From NCBI RefSeq assembly GCF_950295315.1, contig NC_080175.1, forward strand, positions 70,617,357 through 70,681,356: a stretch of DNA of 64,000 nucleotides, read 5' to 3'. Below the pieces are notes generated by a model. That model was given only the letters and a program-made list of their open reading frames with translations. It made no database searches and had not been told where the DNA came from. This DNA comes from Erinaceus europaeus (Eukaryota; Chordata; Mammalia; Eulipotyphla; Erinaceidae). Shown here piece by piece: positions 32,890 to 44,373 of the stretch. Within the stretch, counting starts at the first letter, position 1. Each line of letters begins with the position of its first letter. The position numbers and the translations under genes were made by a program.

Positions 32890-33795
32890 AAAGACTTTTA
32901 ACTTAAATTTTATTATTATTTTGTCAAAAGAAAAACAATTTCTTGGTGACTGTTACATAGATAATACTGTCACGTGCTTTTTATATTTGTTTTAGAGAAG
33001 TGTTTTTATTGAAGCTTACATTCTAATTGAAAGGGCACTGGTGATTTTTCTGCATCTCTTGAGATCATTCTCTAGTACAAATCAAACTTAAGAGGGTGCT
33101 GCAGCTGACTCAGTCATACCTACTCTTTGATTTTGAGTGCATTGTGTTTGCATGAATTTCTATCAAGCAAAACCATTAACCAGTTCTTAAATTATTCCAG
33201 GCTGAATGCAGGCGAAGCTCCCTACTACTTTTGCTTTTGACAAGGTTATTTGTGGAAGAGGAGTGTCCCTTTTCTTTGAAGAGTTGTCATGTCTATTCAT
33301 CATAGGGCTGTTTTGTATAAGCGTCCAATTTTTGCTCTCCGGTAACAGTCTAAACAGCATTTGTGGTATCTGAGATCTACTTTGAAAACCTACTTAGTGC
33401 CAGCATGATGGATGGTGTACTTTGCAACTTCTTTGTAATTCATTGTGCACTGGAAAGGTGACATTGTTTACCCCATCATAATGACAGGTGGGTCAGTAAA
33501 AGGGTCCTAAGGAGAGTTGTCCTGTCAGATGCAAATTACATATTAAAACTGAAACATAAATAATTTAGAATGTGTGAAGCAAGCTTCAGAACATAAACAG
33601 TGATTTATACTTTTATTAAGAGATAAATATCAACTCTAATATCACTGTATTGTTAAATCATCAGTAGTGAATGCTATCAATGTATAGTTAGTTTCATAAA
33701 TAAAATAGGCCACTGAATGTAATCCTTTACAATTACTTTTGTCCTTTGTGAAACCAACATAGGTGCAGAAAAGCAAAGCACAGGACATAATTAAT
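32890..33795. other. Intron, no recognised element
   Basis: Unique sequence. 33150-33520 is more balanced in base composition than the rest and could be worth a conservation check. Confidence 0.45.
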
Positions 33796-33808
33796 ATTTA
33801 ATATTATT

Positions 33809-34096
33809 GGGAGTCGGGCTGTAGCGCAGCGGGTTAAGCGCAGGTGGCGCAAAGCACAAGGACCGGCATAAGGATCCCGGTTCGAACCCCGGCTCCCCAC
33901 CTGCAGGGGAGTCGCTTCACAGGCGGTGAAGCAGGTCTGCAGGTGTCTATCTTTCTTTCCCCCTCTCTGTCTTCCCCTCCTCTCTCCGTTTCTCTCTGTA
34001 CTATCCAACAACGACGACAACAACAATAATAACTACAACAATAAAACAACAAGGGCAACAAAAGGGAATAAATAAATAAAATAAAATATTAAAAAA
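33809..34096 (+). mobile_element. SINE-A, full-length young copy
   Basis: Complete from GGGAGTCGGGCTGTAGCGC to a tail of AATAAATAAA. It is flanked by a 13-bp duplication ATTTAATATTATT (33796-33808 and 34097-34109). It is nearly identical to the 9.5-kb copy over the tRNA-related part, so the two derive from the same recently active source. Confidence 0.93.
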
Positions 34097-34109
34097 ATTT
34101 AATATTATT

Positions 34110-34640
34110 AGGTCAGAACTTGCTTGCCATATTCTTAGTTTTTACTGAGGGGCCTGCTTTTATTCTAATATTTTATGGGTTTTGGAGATTTCTTTCTACT
34201 AAGCATTGTAGACTAGTAGACAAATCAAGTAGTCTAATTGTATGAGGAAATTTACTTTCAACAACTCACTCCCTATACCTAGGATAGATTACTAGCAACA
34301 GGATTCCTCAGAAAGCACAGGTCAAGATCCCAGTGTGGTACTTTTCCCTAGTCAGCTACACTGCTCTGAGCTAGTCCCTTCATTTCTCTGAGCCTCAGTT
34401 TCCTCATCTGTATATAGGATTTTATTAAAAGCACTACAAATGATTGCTGAACTGAACAAATTAGAGAGATGCCTCAGAAACAAGTACATGCGTATGAGCC
34501 CCCAGCCTTCACATGTTAACACCTGCATAGAGCACTGAAGAAGTGCTGTGGTATCTCTTATCTCTGCCTTGCCCTCTGTTTCTCACTATTTACAAAGTTT
34601 AAAAAAAAAAAGAGTCTGTCAGGATCAATAGAATTGTGCA
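34110..34640. other. Intron, no recognised element; a possible MIR-like trace
   Basis: 34365-34430 reads GAGCTAGTCCCTTCATTTCT, CTGAGCCTCAGTTTCCTCAT, matching the antisense MIR core motif, so an old MIR SINE probably lies at about 34250-34440. Confidence 0.55.
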
Positions 34641-34676
34641 GATTACAAAGTCTGAGAGAAAACCCTGGTTGTAGAG

Positions 34677-34865
34677 GTTGGCTGGTGGTATACGTACACA
34701 CATCAACATGCTTGAAAACACAGGTTCAAGTCCCTAGTCCTGATCTGCACAGGGAAAGCCTCGTGAGCAGTGAAGCAGGGCTGTGTGTCTCTCCTCTCTC
34801 CTTTCTCTTCTATCTCTTACCCACTATCAAAAAGAGGAAAAAAGTGGCCAGTGGGAAGGTGGTAT
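34677..34865 (+). mobile_element. SINE-B copy
   Basis: GGCTGGTGGTATACGTACAC head, GGTTCAAGTCC B box, AAAGCCTCGTGAGCAGTGAAG core. Confidence 0.7.
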
Positions 34866-34909
34866 CATCTAGCACAATGACCAGGTAGTAAGAAAAAGAA
34901 AGAAACATG

Positions 34910-35830
34910 GTCGAAAGAAAATGAAGTAGTTATAGAAGCCATTTTGACTGACTGACTCTTACTCAGTACAAGTTAGTATAGCACAGTTATAGCTGTTACT
35001 TGATATAAAGTAACACATTTGAATAGGAAACAAGTTCTATCATATTTCCAGAATATAATCTTCTTTTCTATTTGACATTGTAAATACTAGTCACAAGGAA
35101 GAAAAGCTTTCATAAATTTGAATAAATTATAAAGTATATAATGCCCTGATAATTTACACCTGAAAGCTCAAACTAGGGATGGAATACTTTATTTTTGAAT
35201 CCAGAATAATCATTGCTTGTCTTTCCTTCGTGAAATATCAAGACAGTAGAACACATGAAATCTGAACACTGTATCAAATATTTTATCAAAAGATTTCAAA
35301 AAGAAAAAAAATGTAACTGCTGTGTAAAATTCATGATAACTTATAATCAGACATCAATTTTCTTATGACCGAGAAAACTGTCTTTCTCTTTATTTTCAGT
35401 ATTCTCAAGCAAAAGCAAACTTGTCAGTGTGATAACAGAGTCAGATCTGTGTACATTTAGTTCTGAATGACTTCTATTACAGATTAAAAAAACAATCAGA
35501 AAAGTAAAGTAGCAGAATAGAACTGTGTTACTTAAACTTTTGTCACCTGGGTACAAAGATAAAGTTGCTGTCTTCTCAAGAGACAAATGTGAACTTGGAG
35601 CTGTTATTCATTATTGAAAATGACCTTGCATTTTATTTGCCTCCCTTCTTTTTCTCCAGTGGAATTGATCTTTTGGTTAACGATGCACAAGTACAAAGTG
35701 AATGTCTAGGAACACAGCTTCAGAATAAAGTTAGTATCAATATTAATGCAATCTGAAGTAAACTCCACCCCCAGCCCACTCTGACCTTTTTCTAATTCCA
35801 TGAACTCTCTGCGTTAACTGGGTTAATGAA
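34910..35830. other. Intron, no recognised element
   Basis: AT-rich. The 35565-35756 frame has no splice or family support. Confidence 0.5.
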
Positions 35831-35834
35831 ACAC

Positions 35835-36010
35835 ATTCAGCAGCCTAGTCGGTGATCCAGGAGACAGACCAGGACCCTGTGATATGAAGCCCTGTGTTTA
35901 GTCCTGAGTATAGCATAGGCTGAAGCAATACTCTGTTTCTCTCTCTCTTGCTCTCTCTCTTTCTCTACGTGTGTGTGTGCATGTAAATGAATCTTTAAAA
36001 AATAAAACAA
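35835..36010 (+). mobile_element. SINE-like element, tRNA-related head uncertain
   Basis: GTCGGTGATCCAGGAGACAG to a TTTCTCTCTC stretch and AATAAAACAA tail. Same architecture as SINE-B but the head is hard to align. Confidence 0.5.
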
Positions 36011-36129
36011 GAAATCCACAGTTGCTTTGTTTTATTTGTTTGTTCCTTTATGTTCATCAGAAAGAAAGACAAAATGAGACTAGAACTCAGTTCTAACAAT
36101 AGCACATAGTGAAGCCAGGAAGGCGGTGT

Positions 36130-36274
36130 GTGTGTGTGGGAGAGGGGAGAGGGGAGAGGGGAGAGGGGAGAGGGGAGAGGGGAGAGGGGAGAGGGGAGAG
36201 TGGAGAGGGGGAGGGGGAAAGGGGGAGAGGGAGGGAGAGGGAGAGATAGAGAGAGGGAGAGGGAGACGGAGAGG

Positions 36275-36307
<33 letters not shown>

Positions 36308-36310
36308 ACC
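36130..36310. repeat. GGGAGA hexamer minisatellite and GA-rich run
   Basis: About ten near-perfect GGGAGA(G) units (36138-36200) grade into GGGAGAGGGAGA and GAGAGA. A short TG run precedes it. Confidence 0.95.
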
Positions 36311-36544
36311 ATAAAACCTCCAGAACCATAAAAGTTTCCATGTGGTGTTGGGGCTTAAACTATGTTTGGCAAAGGACACACCCTATCTGATGATCTTACA
36401 GGTCCTGTGATGAACTTCCTTAGACAAATAAGACATTTTCTAGCTAAAAAGCTTTTGACTACAGACTTCTAACAGGTCTGATTTTTTTTATAACGATTTT
36501 ACATTACCTTGTTATCCTATTGAAAATTCTAGATCAAATTATTT

Positions 36545-36705
36545 TACTCATTTTTATTAATTTATTTAAAAATATTAATATTTATTGGATAGAGCAATAG
36601 AGAGGGGAGGGGAGGGAAAGATACATGAGCAGCTTCAAAGGAGACACTTGCAACACTGTTTTACTGCTTGTGAAGCTTTTCCTTATGTACTCAGCTGAGT
36701 GTACC
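36545..36705 (-). mobile_element. SINE-B copy, truncated head
   Basis: TATTGGATAGAGCAATAGAGAG to CTTGTGAAGCTTTTCCTTATG, then degenerate sequence. Confidence 0.6.
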
Positions 36706-37109
36706 ATGCCTGAGTTCTTTTATTTTACTTTTATTTGTCCTATTATTTTTTACGTGATTTAAAACAAACCACTTACACATTTAAGTGGTAATATAACTTT
36801 CTGGCCAAATCAATTTAATTGGTAATGTCCATTAAATGCCAGCATTCAAATATGGAGCGACAAGTTAAACAAATTGAGTCAGTTTAGAATCAGAGTGATC
36901 CATGGAGAATGTTCCCCTTAGATTTAGATGCTACTTCGTATGCTAGCTGATTTTAGAAAGAATACTTTTATCAGATTACATTCATGGCCTTTGGAAAGAA
37001 TTCTTCTGAATGAATTTGCAGTTCCTTCAATACCCTTACTTTAATAGAGTATCATTTATTTAAGAAAGAGCTCCATGATTAATCTGATTTTCCTTATATT
37101 TTAATTTGA

Positions 37110-37322
37110 TGCTGAAAGATGAACAGGTGACACACACCTGGTTGCGCACACATGCTGCAATGCACCAGGGCCTAAGCTGAACCCCCTAGCCCCCGCCTGC
37201 AGGGGGCAAGTCACAAGTGGTGAAAGCAGTGCTTCAGGTGTTTCTCTGACTCTGTTCCTCTCTATCTTCTCGCACTTTTTTGATTTCCGTCTCTACCAAA
37301 TTAATTAACTAATTAAAAAAAT
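37110..37322 (+). mobile_element. SINE-B copy
   Basis: CAGGTGACACACACCTGG head, GCACACATGCTGCAATGC, the core CAAGTGGTGAAAGCAGTGC and an AATTAATTAACTAATT tail. Confidence 0.72.
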
Positions 37323-37404
37323 AAGCTGAAATAGTGACTAATAGAGTTTAGCCATTTGGGTCTCACTAATACAGCCAGACATAGTCAACTTAACCAAGTG
37401 CTTT

Positions 37405-37672
37405 GTTTTTTATATTTATTTTCCCTTTTGTTGCCCTTGTTGTTTAACATTGTTGTGATTACTGATGTCATTGTTGGTGGATAGGACAGGGAGAAATGGG
37501 GAGAGGAGGGGAAGACAGAGAGAGGGAGAGAAAGACACCTGCAGATCTGCTTCACCACCTGTGAAACGACTCCCCTACAAGTGGGGAGCCGGGGTTCGAA
37601 CTGGAATCCTTACGCCTGTCCTTTTGCTTTGTGCCACCTGCACTTAATCTGCTGCGCCACCACCCAACTCCC
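37405..37672 (-). mobile_element. SINE-A copy with target-site duplication
   Basis: A 13-bp duplication AACCAAGTGCTTT lies at 37392-37404 and 37673-37685. The antisense B box reads GGGGTTCGAACTG. Confidence 0.9.
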
Positions 37673-37989
37673 AACCAAGTGCTTTCTATGTGCCAATCTC
37701 CAGGGTTAAAAATGACTGATAAGAAAGTATAGGGCTCCACTCACATACATCCACATGATCTTATAGGGCAAACCAGCAAGTTGGAAAGTAATTGCAAAGC
37801 CTCATGATCTGCTACACTATGAGCACAGGGCTATTCAAATAATTTCAAAGTTCATTGTCTGTACCTATGATTTGGGCACAAATATTTACCAGATTTAATT
37901 TTTCTGGAGACTGATAACAGTGTCACAGTAAAATGTCTAGTACAAAGGACTTAGTTAAGATAAATATAGATATAAGTTTAGCTGTGTTT

Positions 37990-38106
37990 TGTTTGTCTGT
38001 CTGTTTCTATTTTGTCACTGGGTTATTGCTGGGGATCCTTGCCTGCATTATTATTCCCCTGATTGTGACCTTTTAATTTTTTTCTTTAGTTTTCCTTTAT
38101 TTTCCT

Positions 38107-38154
<48 letters not shown>

Positions 38155-38395
38155 ATTTTTTATCTTTCTTCCTTTTTCTCCCCCTCCCTCCTTCCCTCCC
38201 TTTCTCCATTTCTTTCTGTCTTTTTGACAGAGACGTGGAAGTAGGAAATGAGGGAGAGAGAAAGAGACACCTGTAGCACTGCTCTACTACTTATGAATCT
38301 TCCTTCTGCAAGTGGGGAACTGGGGCTTGTACCTAGACCCTCTACAAGGTAATTCTTGTGCTCTACTGGATGTTCCATCCCACAGCCCTGTTAAA
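37990..38395 (-). mobile_element. SINE composite: 3' module-like segment, TTTC run and SINE-B body
   Basis: 38017-38070 resembles the hairpin module (GGGTTATTGCTGGGG) but with arms GTCAC and GTGAC. A TTTC microsatellite (38105-38155) follows, then an antisense SINE-B body (about 38225-38395) ending CATCCCACAGCCC. It may be two elements. Confidence 0.6.
38104..38156. repeat. TTTC microsatellite
   Basis: About 13 perfect TTTC units between SINE-related pieces. Confidence 0.95.
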
Positions 38396-38569
38396 ATATT
38401 TTTCTATCATATCATATCACATCACATATCACATTTCATATCATATACCACGTATAAATCCAGTTTTATTGTTCCCACAAAACACATGTACACATAAAAC
38501 ATACATACTCACTCTATATTTAATGTCCGTTTGTATAAAATACTTGGGTTTCAATGTGTTCTGAAGTCT

Positions 38570-38845
38570 CACCTCTCCAGAACCCTACCCCACTAGGGAA
38601 AGGTACAAACAGGCTGGAGGTATGGATCAACTTGCCAATGACCATGTCCAGCAGAGAAGCAATTACAGAAGCCAGACCTTCCACCTTCTACACCCATAAA
38701 GAATTTTGATCCATACTCCCAGAGGGACAAAGTATAGGGAGACGTCCAGTGGAGGGGATGGTCACAGACCTCTGCTGGTGGGAAGTGTATGGAATTATAG
38801 CCCTGTTATCTTACAATATTGTTAATCATTATTAAATTACTAATT
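38570..38845 (+). mobile_element. RepB 3' fragment, diverged
   Basis: Begins at CTCTCCAGAACCCTACCCC and ends in GTTAATCATTATTAAATTAC, an alternative 3' terminus also seen in the 41.9-kb copy. RepB therefore has at least two 3'-end subtypes. Confidence 0.7.
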
Positions 38846-39049
38846 AATAATTTTAAAGAATAGTTGGGCTTCCCGTGATTTTCTTTTTGTATCTCTCTCT
38901 TGCTGTTTCCTATTTTTATTTGCTTCTTAATACTTTCCAGTTTGCTAAGGCATAAGCCTACTTTTATCTGTATTATTATTATTTTAGTATTATTTTCTAC
39001 CCACTTAGCAAAGCTTTAAATAATACATTCACTAGCATATTTTTTTTCT

Positions 39050-39375
39050 GTTTTAATCTTTTTTATTGGGGGCAGGGGTTATTGGTTTAAAGTCCAATTG
39101 CTGACACATGAGTATCATTTCTCATCTCCATGGAAAACGCCCTCATGCACAACTCCAGTCTTTTCCCATCACAGTTCAAGAGGACCCTAAGATTCCTTTC
39201 ACCTCTTCTCTTACCCTCTCTCCCCATAGTGTTTTGCTTTAGTGCAATACACCACACCAGTCCAAGTCTTGCTTTTTTGTTTACCTTATTTATCCTCATT
39301 AATAAGTGAGATCATTCAGTATTTGTTCTCTTTTTAGCTTATGTCACTTAACATTATGCCTAAAAGTTCCATCCA
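39050..39375 (-). mobile_element. L1 3' end
   Basis: CTTTTTTATTGGGGGCAGGG, TTTAGTGCAATACACCACACC, AGTGAGATCATTCAGTATTTG. Confidence 0.75.
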
Positions 39376-39389
39376 AGATGAAGCAAAGA

Positions 39390-39490
39390 AATGACTTCAT
39401 TCAAAAGCTTCCCTTAGTGTGTTGGAACCAGACTCCAACCTAGGTCTTGCCCATTTCAAAGCAAAGTTAAACTATTTTGCTAGCCCAGAG
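39390..39490 (-). mobile_element. SINE-D remnant
   Basis: GCTTCCCTTAGTGTGTTGG, AGACTCCAACCTAGG, GCAAAGTTAAACTATTTTGC. Confidence 0.5.
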
Positions 39491-39589
39491 AAAAATGTTT
39501 TATTTTTAAAAATGAATAAAAAAAAAATACAGTGTGGGGGTGAGGATATCCCAAATTTACCTCTGCCAATGTTATTTTTGCTCCTTTTT

Positions 39590-39735
39590 AAAAAAATTAT
39601 CATATTGGGGTATTAATAGTACAGCTGTTGACTCCTGCAATTTCTCATCTCGCCATGATAAGCAGCTTGCAAAACATCCAACCTAGGTCCTATTCTACTA
39701 TAAACCAGGGCAAGACTCTCCTCCCCAAGGAATTC
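39590..39735 (-). mobile_element. L1 3' end, short diverged piece
   Basis: TATTGGGGTATTAATAGTACAG, TTCTCATCTCGCCATGATAAG. Similar to 52100-52200. Confidence 0.55.
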
Positions 39736-39739
39736 AAAT

Positions 39740-40230
39740 TTCAGCCTCTTGCTGCCTGAGTCCCTTCCATGTAAATTACTATGTATATTGTTTTCAGTTG
39801 TAGAGGTTGGAGTATTGGCACCCTATGGCAAATACTGTTTTCATTCTTCCTTTGCATGTATTCATTTACCAGCCTGCAGTCTTTTTAATTCTTTCTTGCA
39901 AGTATCTGTCCCCCTGGATTTGTTGCTAGGTGACTTTCCCATAAATCAGCTATTTTCCAGGTGCCTGGGTGAGTTGGAAACACCAGTTCCCAGGCTTGAA
40001 GGGTGGCTCATCTCCTACAAATCACCTTCCATTGTTTTTCAGTTGTGGAATTTAGGACTGTTAGTTTTCAGGCCTGAAGGCTGACTTACTTGGTTAGGCA
40101 TGTTAAGTCAGGGAGGTTTCCTAATGAGAAGAGCTGAGAGGTTTCTAGCGGGAGTTAGATGTCCTGTGATAGATACATGCTAGCAAAAGTATATGCTTGT
40201 AAAAGGGAATTTTCTGTTTTTTTCATATTT
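39740..40230. other. Intron with a 111-codon open frame of unknown meaning
   Basis: 39749-40084 is open on the plus strand and is less AT-rich than its surroundings. The translation is hydrophobic and matches nothing I know. The two exons join without it, so it is not part of the main transcript. It could be an unrecognised old repeat. Confidence 0.4.
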
Positions 40231-40234
40231 TATT

Positions 40235-40388
40235 TTAATTTTATTTTTGAGAGAGATGCAGAGAGAATGGAGAGAGAGACAAACACCAGAACACTACTCA
40301 GCTCTGTGGGAGATTACAACTGCAACTTTGGAGCCTCAGGCATGAGAGTCTGTTTGCATAACCATTATGCTATCTCCCCCGCCCCAAA
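40235..40388 (-). mobile_element. SINE-C copy
   Basis: GAATGGAGAGAGAGACAAAC, TCAGCTCTGTGGGAGATTAC, GTTTGCATAACCATTATGCT, ATCTCCCCC. Confidence 0.78.
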
Positions 40389-40867
40389 AGGCAACCTTCA
40401 AATGTTACATTTAATAGGTGTTTTTATTGCGGTTGTATATGTGTTTTGCTCAAGGGAGCCACTTAACTAGATATAGCTTTCCAAACACAAAACAAGTATG
40501 CTAATGACAATACAACCACAATATTATAGGTTGTGAGGGATGTACTTATCATTGCCTAAAAATAAAATCCCCCCACCCTCACCCCAAGATAGTGTATGGT
40601 TTTTCATCATTGGAGAGTGGCTTCCTTAGCAATTCCTTTCTTAACTTTCATGTAAAATATTTCCTAATCACACACTTACATTATGCCTTCTTTGTTGTCT
40701 TCCGGGGTAGCACTGCTGAAAAATTTCCAAACTGTTAATACCTTTGTTTACTTTTTAATACTTTAGCTCCTGACAATAAAAGGAAGAATAATTTGAAGGG
40801 ATCTTTGGTAATTTTATTAACTCCATATCTTCAAAACACAATCTGACACTTTCTGGAAATTGAGATA

Positions 40868-41005
40868 ATTGGACATGGGAGATAGCATAATGGTTCTGCA
40901 AAAGACTCTGAGGTCCCAGGTTCAGTCTCCAGCACCTACATAAGCCACAGATGAGTAGTGCTCTGGTATTTATGTCTCTATATATCTCTTAATTATTAAA
41001 AATGA
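40868..41005 (+). mobile_element. SINE-C copy
   Basis: GGGAGATAGCATAATGGTTC, GGTTCAGTCTCC, AGTAGTGCTCTGG and an AT-rich tail. Confidence 0.78.
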
Positions 41006-41019
41006 ATTAAAAACATTAT

Positions 41020-41150
41020 TTTGAGCTGAGGAGACAGTTAAATAGCTGTGTAAAAGACTCATGCCTGAGGCTCCAAGGTTTCAGGCTTAATCTCCAGTAT
41101 CACCATCAGTCAGAGTTGAGCTCTGATTAAAAAAACAAACAAACAAACAA
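41020..41150 (+). mobile_element. Second SINE-C copy, head to tail with the previous one
   Basis: GAGGAGACAGTTAAATAGCT, ATGCCTGAGGCTCCAAGG, tail AAAAAAACAAACAAACAAAC. Only about 20 bp separate it from the copy ending near 41000. Confidence 0.75.
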
Positions 41151-41184
41151 ACAAGAAAGAGCTAAGAAGCAGAAATGGAGGTTT

Positions 41185-41276
41185 AATCTATCTATATCTA
41201 CATCTATACCTATATCTATATCTTTATCAATATCTATATATCTATTTCTATCTCTATCTATCTATCTATCTATCTG
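41185..41276. repeat. TATC/TATA degenerate microsatellite
   Basis: Impure TATC units becoming pure near 41256-41274, abutting the tail end of a long SINE-A. Confidence 0.9.
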
Positions 41277-41570
41277 CCTCCAGAGTTATCATTGGGGTTC
41301 TGTGCCTGCACTAGGAATTCACTGCTCCTGGAGGGCATTTTTTTTTCACATTTTTTTAGATAGAACAGAGAGAAATTGAGAGAGGAGGGGAAAAATAGAG
41401 AGGGGGAGAGAAAGATACCTGCAGATCTGCTTCACTGCTTGTGAGGTGACCCCCACCCCTTGCAGGTGGGGAGCTGGGGGCTTAAACCAGGATGCCAGGA
41501 TCCTTGCACAGGTCCTTACACTTCATATGTGTGCTTAACCCAGTGTGCTCCCACCAGGCCCCTGGAGGTT
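41277..41570 (-). mobile_element. SINE-A long variant with hairpin module
   Basis: Arms CCTCCAG (41277-41283) and CTGGAGG (within 41327-41334) keep 7 pairs. A TATC-rich run (about 41185-41276) lies where the A-tail would be and probably grew from it. Confidence 0.8.
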
Positions 41571-41912
41571 ATTATATTTTAAAATGTTGGCCAAACAATT
41601 ATATATTAATTACACATACATTTCAAACATCACTACTTGAATTATAGAAATGATAGAGTCTACTAAGTGTGTTTTGAGTTGTCATTATTAACTCAAGGTG
41701 TTTAGTTATATTTACTGACCTAAGTGATAGTAATGAAATATTTTGCCACAATGAATGTTATATTCATTATTACAAAAAAAAGTAAATGCTGTAATGGCAA
41801 TAAAAAGAATTTTAAATAAAAAAATGATACTAAATATTTTAAATAACTCTGTTATGTAATCAGTATCTAATTGATGTTGATTAAATGGAATCTCTTTAAG
41901 AAAGAGTTTGAA

Positions 41913-42098
41913 CAGAAGCCAGTCCTTCTACCTTCTGTACCCCATATTGATCCTGGGCCCATGCTCCCAGAGGAATAAAGAACAGGAAAGCTTCCAGTAA
42001 AGAGGATAGGATATGGAACTCAGGTGGTGAGAATTGTGTGGAATTGCACCACTCTTATCCTATAGTCTTGTCAGTAATTATTAAATCACTTAAAAAAA
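41913..42098 (+). mobile_element. RepB, short 5'-truncated copy with target-site duplication
   Basis: 186 bp flanked by an 11-bp direct repeat AAGAGTTTGAA (41902-41912 and 42099-42109), ending in a pure A tail. It is the clearest evidence that RepB inserts by target-primed reverse transcription. Confidence 0.85.
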
Positions 42099-42109
42099 AA
42101 GAGTTTGAA

Positions 42110-42768
42110 AAGGTAATGATTAATTATTGGTCTTGGCACAGATAGCATTGATTCTCATGCTTCAGTCTACTTTTTCACTGGTTTCCATATAAGTGCTCAT
42201 GATGAAAAGTTCTTAAGTAGAGTTGACAAAGAAGTACTGCTGGTATTTTACAATCTGTGCATTTGAAACTTTTTATAATTACAGCTACTTCCAAAAAAGA
42301 CAAAGGTGAATGTTGTCGATCATTTTGATTTTCAAGTTTTAAACACCTATCAGTACTTAAATTGGAAGATGATTAAAAGTTTAGATTAAATGAGTGACTG
42401 AATTTCAGTAGTAGAAATCTTATATTTCAAAGGATAGTACTTTTGATAACACTATTTTTAGTCAGTGTGACAGCTACTTGGTATTGCTATTTCTAACTGA
42501 GAAGATTGCTCTTTTAGTCAATGTGGACTTTTTAAAATACATCCACGATTTTTCCAAGCAAGAAGTAGGAGGATTCAGAGTGATTGATTTGGCTGAAAAT
42601 GTCAAGTCTGGAAATTTTCTTAGGTTAAATCCTTTCATTAGCATGGATAATTTCTGCCACCTCCAGGTAGAGGAGATGCTTGGTACTCCATGTGGGGTAC
42701 CCTGGCCACTGACTGGAGGATGGCCCCAAGATACTTACTTTTCAGTACTACACTCTTTTTGATCTTTT
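42110..42768. other. Intron, no recognised element
   Basis: Contains a 94-codon frame (42478-42762) ending near a SINE-A; no family resemblance. Confidence 0.45.
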
Positions 42769-42769
42769 T

Positions 42770-43038
42770 AAATTTTTTTAATATTGATTTATTTTCCCTT
42801 TTGTTGCCCTTGTTGTTTAACATTGTTGTGGTTATTGATGTCGTTGTTGTTTGATAGGACAGAGAGAAATGGATACAGGAGTGGAAGACAGAGAGGAGGA
42901 GAGAAAGACAGACACTTCACCGCTTGTGAAGCGACTCCCCTGCAGGTGGGGATCCAGGGGCTCGAAACAGGATCCTTAAGCTGGTCCTTGCACTTTGCGC
43001 CACATGCGCTTAACCCACTGTGCCACTGCCCGACTCCC
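42770..43038 (-). mobile_element. SINE-A copy
   Basis: Complete from the TATTTTCCCTTTTGTTGCCC tail to GCCCGACTCCC. A direct repeat TGATCTTT on both sides (about 42760 and 43047) is a possible, imperfect target duplication. Confidence 0.85.
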
Positions 43039-43194
43039 AGTCTCTCTGATCTTTCTACTGATTATATTTAGCTGATTATAGAAAATAAAATTTTTTCTCA
43101 GTTCTCTTACTTTTTTTTCTTCTGTTACCTCTGTTCAGGATAGTTTTTCAAATTTGTAATGAATCACTAGACCACTGATTCAATAAAATATCTC

Positions 43195-43438
43195 TTTTTG
43201 TTCAATGACCGAGATTTGAACTCCTGCTTTCTACCTGCAGTGGGAAAGCTTCACAAGTGGCGAAGCAGTGCTACAGATATCTCTCTTTCTCTCTCTCTCT
43301 CTTTGTATCTTTCCCTTCCCCTCTCAATTTCTCTCTGCCCTAATCATTAAAATAGAAATAGACAAAAAGGAAAAAAATGGCCACCAGGACCACCAAGTCA
43401 TAGGTGTAATAAGTAAGAAAATAAATAAATAAATAGCT
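43195..43438 (+). mobile_element. SINE-B copy, head truncated
   Basis: GAGATTTGAACTCCTGC (B-box area), CCTGCAGTGGGAAAGCTTCACA core, long TCTCTCTC stretch, AATAAATAAATAAATAG tail. Confidence 0.7.
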
Positions 43439-43439
43439 C

Positions 43440-44373
43440 TTTCATTATTTTTACCTTTTAGTAACTACTGACTATTTTCTTATGAATTCTCTGATCACTT
43501 ATTTTGCCATAGCGAGAAGGCAATTATTCTTCAATGTTTATTTCTTAGTGTGTCAGTGTTTTTATCAACTAGTTCTGTTTGACCCATTATTCTTGCCATT
43601 TTGCCTTCTTTTCTCATAAAAAATTCCTATATTTCTGTTTTAGTTACTTCTTTTGCTTGAAATTGTTGTTCTTACTTCAAAACTTAATGTATATAATTGC
43701 ATTACAATGTAAAGTGTAGACTTTTCATATTTATCTCCATTGGAAAATTTAAAACAGAACTAAGTTCCTTGCATTGTACCTCTCTGTCCCTATCTCCATT
43801 TAGTCAGGAGAGTTCATACTGGAAAAATGTGATGCCCATGGTATGTTTTTTTTTTTTTTTTTTTTTAGCAAGTATCTAGGTTCCTGCTCATTTGACATTT
43901 GACTATAAAAGTCATACATGACTTGATTCTTGGTATTTGGACATTAATTGAACACAGTGCTCCAGTTGGTCAAGTAGATGATTTTTAGTGTGACAGTAAA
44001 TGTAGTATATACAGGTTATCACAGCAATAAGAATGTGTGGAAAGAAATGCCTTGAAATTTTATCATATCATTCTATATTGATTTGTTTCTCAGAAAAATT
44101 CAGTGTGTTTTCTTGCAGCTATGATTGTTAGTTTTCTTACTGGTAAGTAGGGAAGATTTTCAGAAAGGACCTAGCTCACCAGCTTCCTTTGAAGGCAGTG
44201 GCTACATTTTAATTTTACCTGTCAAACCATCAGAACACTAAGGCTTCTATAATTATTGATTTTAAGGCATTACCCACAAAGTACATGAGTCAAAACATAT
44301 TGATGTAGCAATACCTGTGATGATGATTTTTTGTGAAAAAATAACTCTTAGATAATAAAATGCTTTAATCTTT
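43440..44373. other. Intron, no recognised element
   Basis: AT-rich; a T run of about 24 lies at 43843-43866. Confidence 0.5.

Noticed and set aside
35565..35756. 63-codon frame as an extra exon between the two NAALADL2 exons
   Set aside because: The flanking exons join in frame and in family order without it, and its borders lack a good donor.
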